Below are positions 61,861 to 64,000 of a stretch of DNA of 64,000 nucleotides, piece after piece. Position 1 is the first letter of the stretch, and each line of letters begins with the position of its first letter. The notes beneath the pieces were generated by a model. It ran no database searches, had not been told where the DNA came from, and saw only the letters and a program-made list of their open reading frames with translations. The DNA comes from VXPQ01 sp965117025. Lineage in GTDB: Bacteria; Bacteroidota; Rhodothermia; Rhodothermales; VXPQ01. The stretch is from contig OZ220746.1 in assembly GCA_965117025.1 (NCBI GenBank), forward strand, positions 1,922,001 to 1,986,000. The letters run 5' to 3'. The translations under genes and the position numbers were made by a program.

Positions 61861-63074
61861 ACTGGGAAGAGGTAGAGATCGGAACAGTGGCAAACGTTCT
61901 CCCTGGGTTTGCATTCAAGAGCGCACACCTTGGGGACGAAGGAACTCCGGTTGTAAAGATTGGGAGCATTACCAACGGCGGTGAGGTGAATTTCGCAAAC
62001 GCACAAAAACTGCCTGATAGTCACTTGGAACCGAAGCACGAAAGGTTTCGTCTCGCGAATCGCGACATATTGCTGGCAATGACAGGTGCGACTGCAGGAA
62101 AGGCTGGTCGCATCTCTGCACCGGATGGTGCCACTTTTTTGTTAAACCAGCGGGTCGCAAAGATTGAACCCAAAGCGGTTGACCCAGATTTTCTTTGGTA
62201 TGTCATCTCGACCAGAGCATATAGAGAACGTTTCTTCGGCTTGGGTGGTGGGGCGGCACAGCCAAACATGAGTGGGTCGCAGATTGCGTCCATAAAGATT
62301 CCGTTTCCTCCAAACGTAGTTCAGCAAAAGATCGCTGGAGCCCTTTCCGCCTACGACAACCTCATCGAAAATAATAAGCGTCGGATTGTGTTGTTGGAGG
62401 AGGCGGGGCAGTTGCTCTACCGCGAATGGTTCGTTCACTTCCGCTTCCCCGGCTACGGACACGTCAAAATCACCGACGGCCTCCCCGAGGGGTGGGAGCA
62501 GCAAACCTTTAGTGCTGTTTGTCAAGCTGTCGGGGGTGGCACGCCCTCGACCTCAAACCCTGAATATTGGAGTGACGGTGATATCCCGTGGTATACGCCG
62601 ACCGACATTACACGGAACTCATGTCTAGCGCTTCTCGATAGCGAAAAAAAAATTACTGAAGCAGGGCTCCGAGGTTCGTCTGCGAAGATGCTGCCGGCTG
62701 GCACAGTCTTGATGACGAGTCGGGCATCGGTGGGTTTTTTCGGGATTATCGAGGTGCCGTCCTGCACGAATCAAGGCTTCATCAGTATCCTGCCAAACGA
62801 TCTGTATACGCGCATGTATCTGTTACTTAATCTGATGCATCGTGTTGAAGAAATCCGCTCACATGCAGGCGGAGCCACCTATAAGGAAATAAACAAAACC
62901 AAATTCAAAGCTTTGTCCGTCATCATGCCAGACTCGGCGCTTTTGCGGAAATTTGAAGAGCATACATCGGGCCTACACGAACAAGTCCGCACTCTACACA
63001 CTATGAACCAAAAACTCGCCCAAGCCCGCGACTTCCTGCTACCGCGCCTGATGAACGGCGAGATCACTGTCTGA
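61857..63074 (+). CDS. hsdS: Type I restriction-modification specificity subunit HsdS
   Basis: 405 residues starting with GTG at 61857, in a 4-bp overlap with hsdM. Two target-recognition domains (about 1-150 and 210-370) are each followed by a conserved helical region: LIENNKRRIVLLEEAGQLLY with YREWFVHFRFPGY in the middle, and MNQKLAQARDFLLPRL at the C-terminus. The GC content is lower than in hsdM, as is usual for fast-evolving HsdS. Determines the bipartite DNA site. Confidence 0.94.
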   Translation: MNWEEVEIGTVANVLPGFAFKSAHLGDEGTPVVKIGSITNGGEVNFANAQKLPDSHLEPKHERFRLANRDILLAMTGATAGKAGRISAPDGATFLLNQRVAKIEPKAVDPDFLWYVISTRAYRERFFGLGGGAAQPNMSGSQIASIKIPFPPNVVQQKIAGALSAYDNLIENNKRRIVLLEEAGQLLYREWFVHFRFPGYGHVKITDGLPEGWEQQTFSAVCQAVGGGTPSTSNPEYWSDGDIPWYTPTDITRNSCLALLDSEKKITEAGLRGSSAKMLPAGTVLMTSRASVGFFGIIEVPSCTNQGFISILPNDLYTRMYLLLNLMHRVEEIRSHAGGATYKEINKTKFKALSVIMPDSALLRKFEEHTSGLHEQVRTLHTMNQKLAQARDFLLPRLMNGEITV

Positions 63075-63111
63075 TGTTATTACCCGACACCACCACAGAA
63101 GAACGGTCGCG

Positions 63112-64000
63112 ATGGCGCTGACTCCTATCAACAGCGAGGACCAGCTGGTGCAGGCGACCTTTGCCAAACATTTGGAAAAGGTGCTGGGCTGGGATAACAT
63201 CTATGCCGGGAACAAGGAAACCTTCGGATCGAACGGCACCCTCGGTCGTGCCGATACCAAGCAGACGGTACTGACCCGAGATTTGCGTGCGGCGCTGAAA
63301 CGTCTCAACCCCGATCTGCCAACCTCTGCCATTGACGACGTAATGCGGGACCTCACCGTGTACGATGTCAGCCGATCTATGGTGCAGCACAACCGCGACT
63401 TCTACCGGTTGCTCCGCGGTGGCGTGCCTGTCGAGTATCGGGACTCCCAAGGATATCGGAAATCCACCCGCGCCCAGGTGATTGATTTCGACAATCAGCC
63501 CGGTTCGAACCGCTTTCTTGCCGTGCGCGAGCTGAAACTCACTGGTATCCACACGCCGAACTACAACCGCCGCGCTGATCTGGTCTGCTTCGTCAATGGT
63601 CTGCCACTGGTCTTCATCGAACTGAAGGCCGTTTACAGAAACATCCGCGAGGGCTTCGACAACAACCTCTCCGACTACATGCATGAGAGCGTCATTGCTC
63701 ACGCCTTTCATCACAACGCCTTTCTGGTCGTGTCGAACGGCGACCATGCCCGCTACGGCTCCATTACCAGCGAGTGGGGGCATTTTGCTGAGTGGAAGCG
63801 GTTCGACGAGGCGGACACGGGCAGCTTGGATGCTGAGGTGCTACTGAACGGCATGCTGGCGCACGATCGGCTACTTGACATTGTCGAGAATTTCATCCTT
63901 TTCGACGACAGCAAGCCAGGTGCCACGCGGAAGGTTATTGCGCGGAACCATCAGGTACTAGGCGTCAACCAGGCGGTGACCTCTGTGTCGCGGCAGGAAG
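63112..64000 (+). CDS. hsdR: Type I restriction endonuclease subunit HsdR, partial
   Basis: Starts at ATG 63112, 37 bp after hsdS, and stays open to the right edge (296 codons of about 1000). The N-terminal nuclease domain has the expected PD-(D/E)xK pattern: RRADLVCFVNGLPLVFIELK with Asp, then Glu-Leu-Lys. The helicase part lies beyond the window. HsdR cuts unmethylated DNA after translocation. Confidence 0.93.
   Translation, partial: MALTPINSEDQLVQATFAKHLEKVLGWDNIYAGNKETFGSNGTLGRADTKQTVLTRDLRAALKRLNPDLPTSAIDDVMRDLTVYDVSRSMVQHNRDFYRLLRGGVPVEYRDSQGYRKSTRAQVIDFDNQPGSNRFLAVRELKLTGIHTPNYNRRADLVCFVNGLPLVFIELKAVYRNIREGFDNNLSDYMHESVIAHAFHHNAFLVVSNGDHARYGSITSEWGHFAEWKRFDEADTGSLDAEVLLNGMLAHDRLLDIVENFILFDDSKPGATRKVIARNHQVLGVNQAVTSVSRQE

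Noticed and set aside
1..64000. CRISPR array
   Set aside because: The repeats seen are palindromic, dispersed or very short-period; no regularly spaced repeat-spacer array and no cas gene is present.

Overview
The window looks like a chromosome segment of a moderately GC-rich member of the Bacteroidota/Rhodothermota group, probably Rhodothermia. This is an inference from gene content, not from a database match. The pointers are two TonB-dependent receptors with N-terminal carboxypeptidase-like domains, a DUF2480 protein, a DUF4290-like protein, an archaeal-type ProS, a secreted sulfatase, several outer-membrane beta-barrels and few obvious Shine-Dalgarno sites.

Layout. 1-3.1 kb: a multihaem cytochrome c running off the left edge (eight CXXCH motifs in view), divergent from a secreted sulfatase. 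3.2-7.2 kb: recG, DUF2480, cysteine desulfurase. 7.2-10.7 kb: AAA ATPase, GNAT acetyltransferase, parvulin lipoprotein, tRNA-Glu. 10.7-15.3 kb: tig-clpP, two small genes, yebC-ruvC. 15.5-20.6 kb: ECF sigma factor, purB, TonB receptor. 20.8-31.6 kb: a tight run of nuoA-H followed by rpe and priA; nuoI-N are not in the window. 31.7-33.5 kb: SRP RNA, yajC, ribBA. 33.6-36.7 kb: an operon HIT - large beta-barrel - coaE. 36.9-39.9 kb: a pterin cluster (PTPS, folE, SDR), then mltG. 39.9-50.2 kb: FadL-like porin, Tyr/Gly-rich lipoprotein, proS, second TonB receptor, ccmF. 50.2-54.3 kb: a metal ABC transporter operon in which both permeases carry a C-terminal winged-helix tail. 54.7-58.3 kb: MsbA-like exporter and an arsenosugar pair (peroxidase-like protein and ArsS). 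58.3-64 kb: an AT-richer stretch with one small coiled-coil gene, then a type I restriction-modification locus hsdM-hsdS-hsdR (hsdR is cut by the right edge).

The strongest unexplained structure is a dispersed palindromic element ending in GGATACTC...GAGTATCC, present at about 13 intergenic sites between 7.2 and 57.1 kb. One full-length copy has 9-bp direct flanks, so it looks transposed. Many copies sit exactly at gene borders: two end one base before the start codons of tig and purB, and others supply or touch stop codons. A second family of about 83 bp is bounded by TA and supplies the stop codon of the sigma factor. Neither family occurs in the restriction-modification part.

Functional links: cytochrome c maturation (CcmF) with the multihaem cytochrome; GTP cyclohydrolase I, a PTPS with the true CNNPNGHGHNY signature and an SDR as a plausible tetrahydrobiopterin route; metal import with fused DNA-binding tails; and arsenosugar synthesis.
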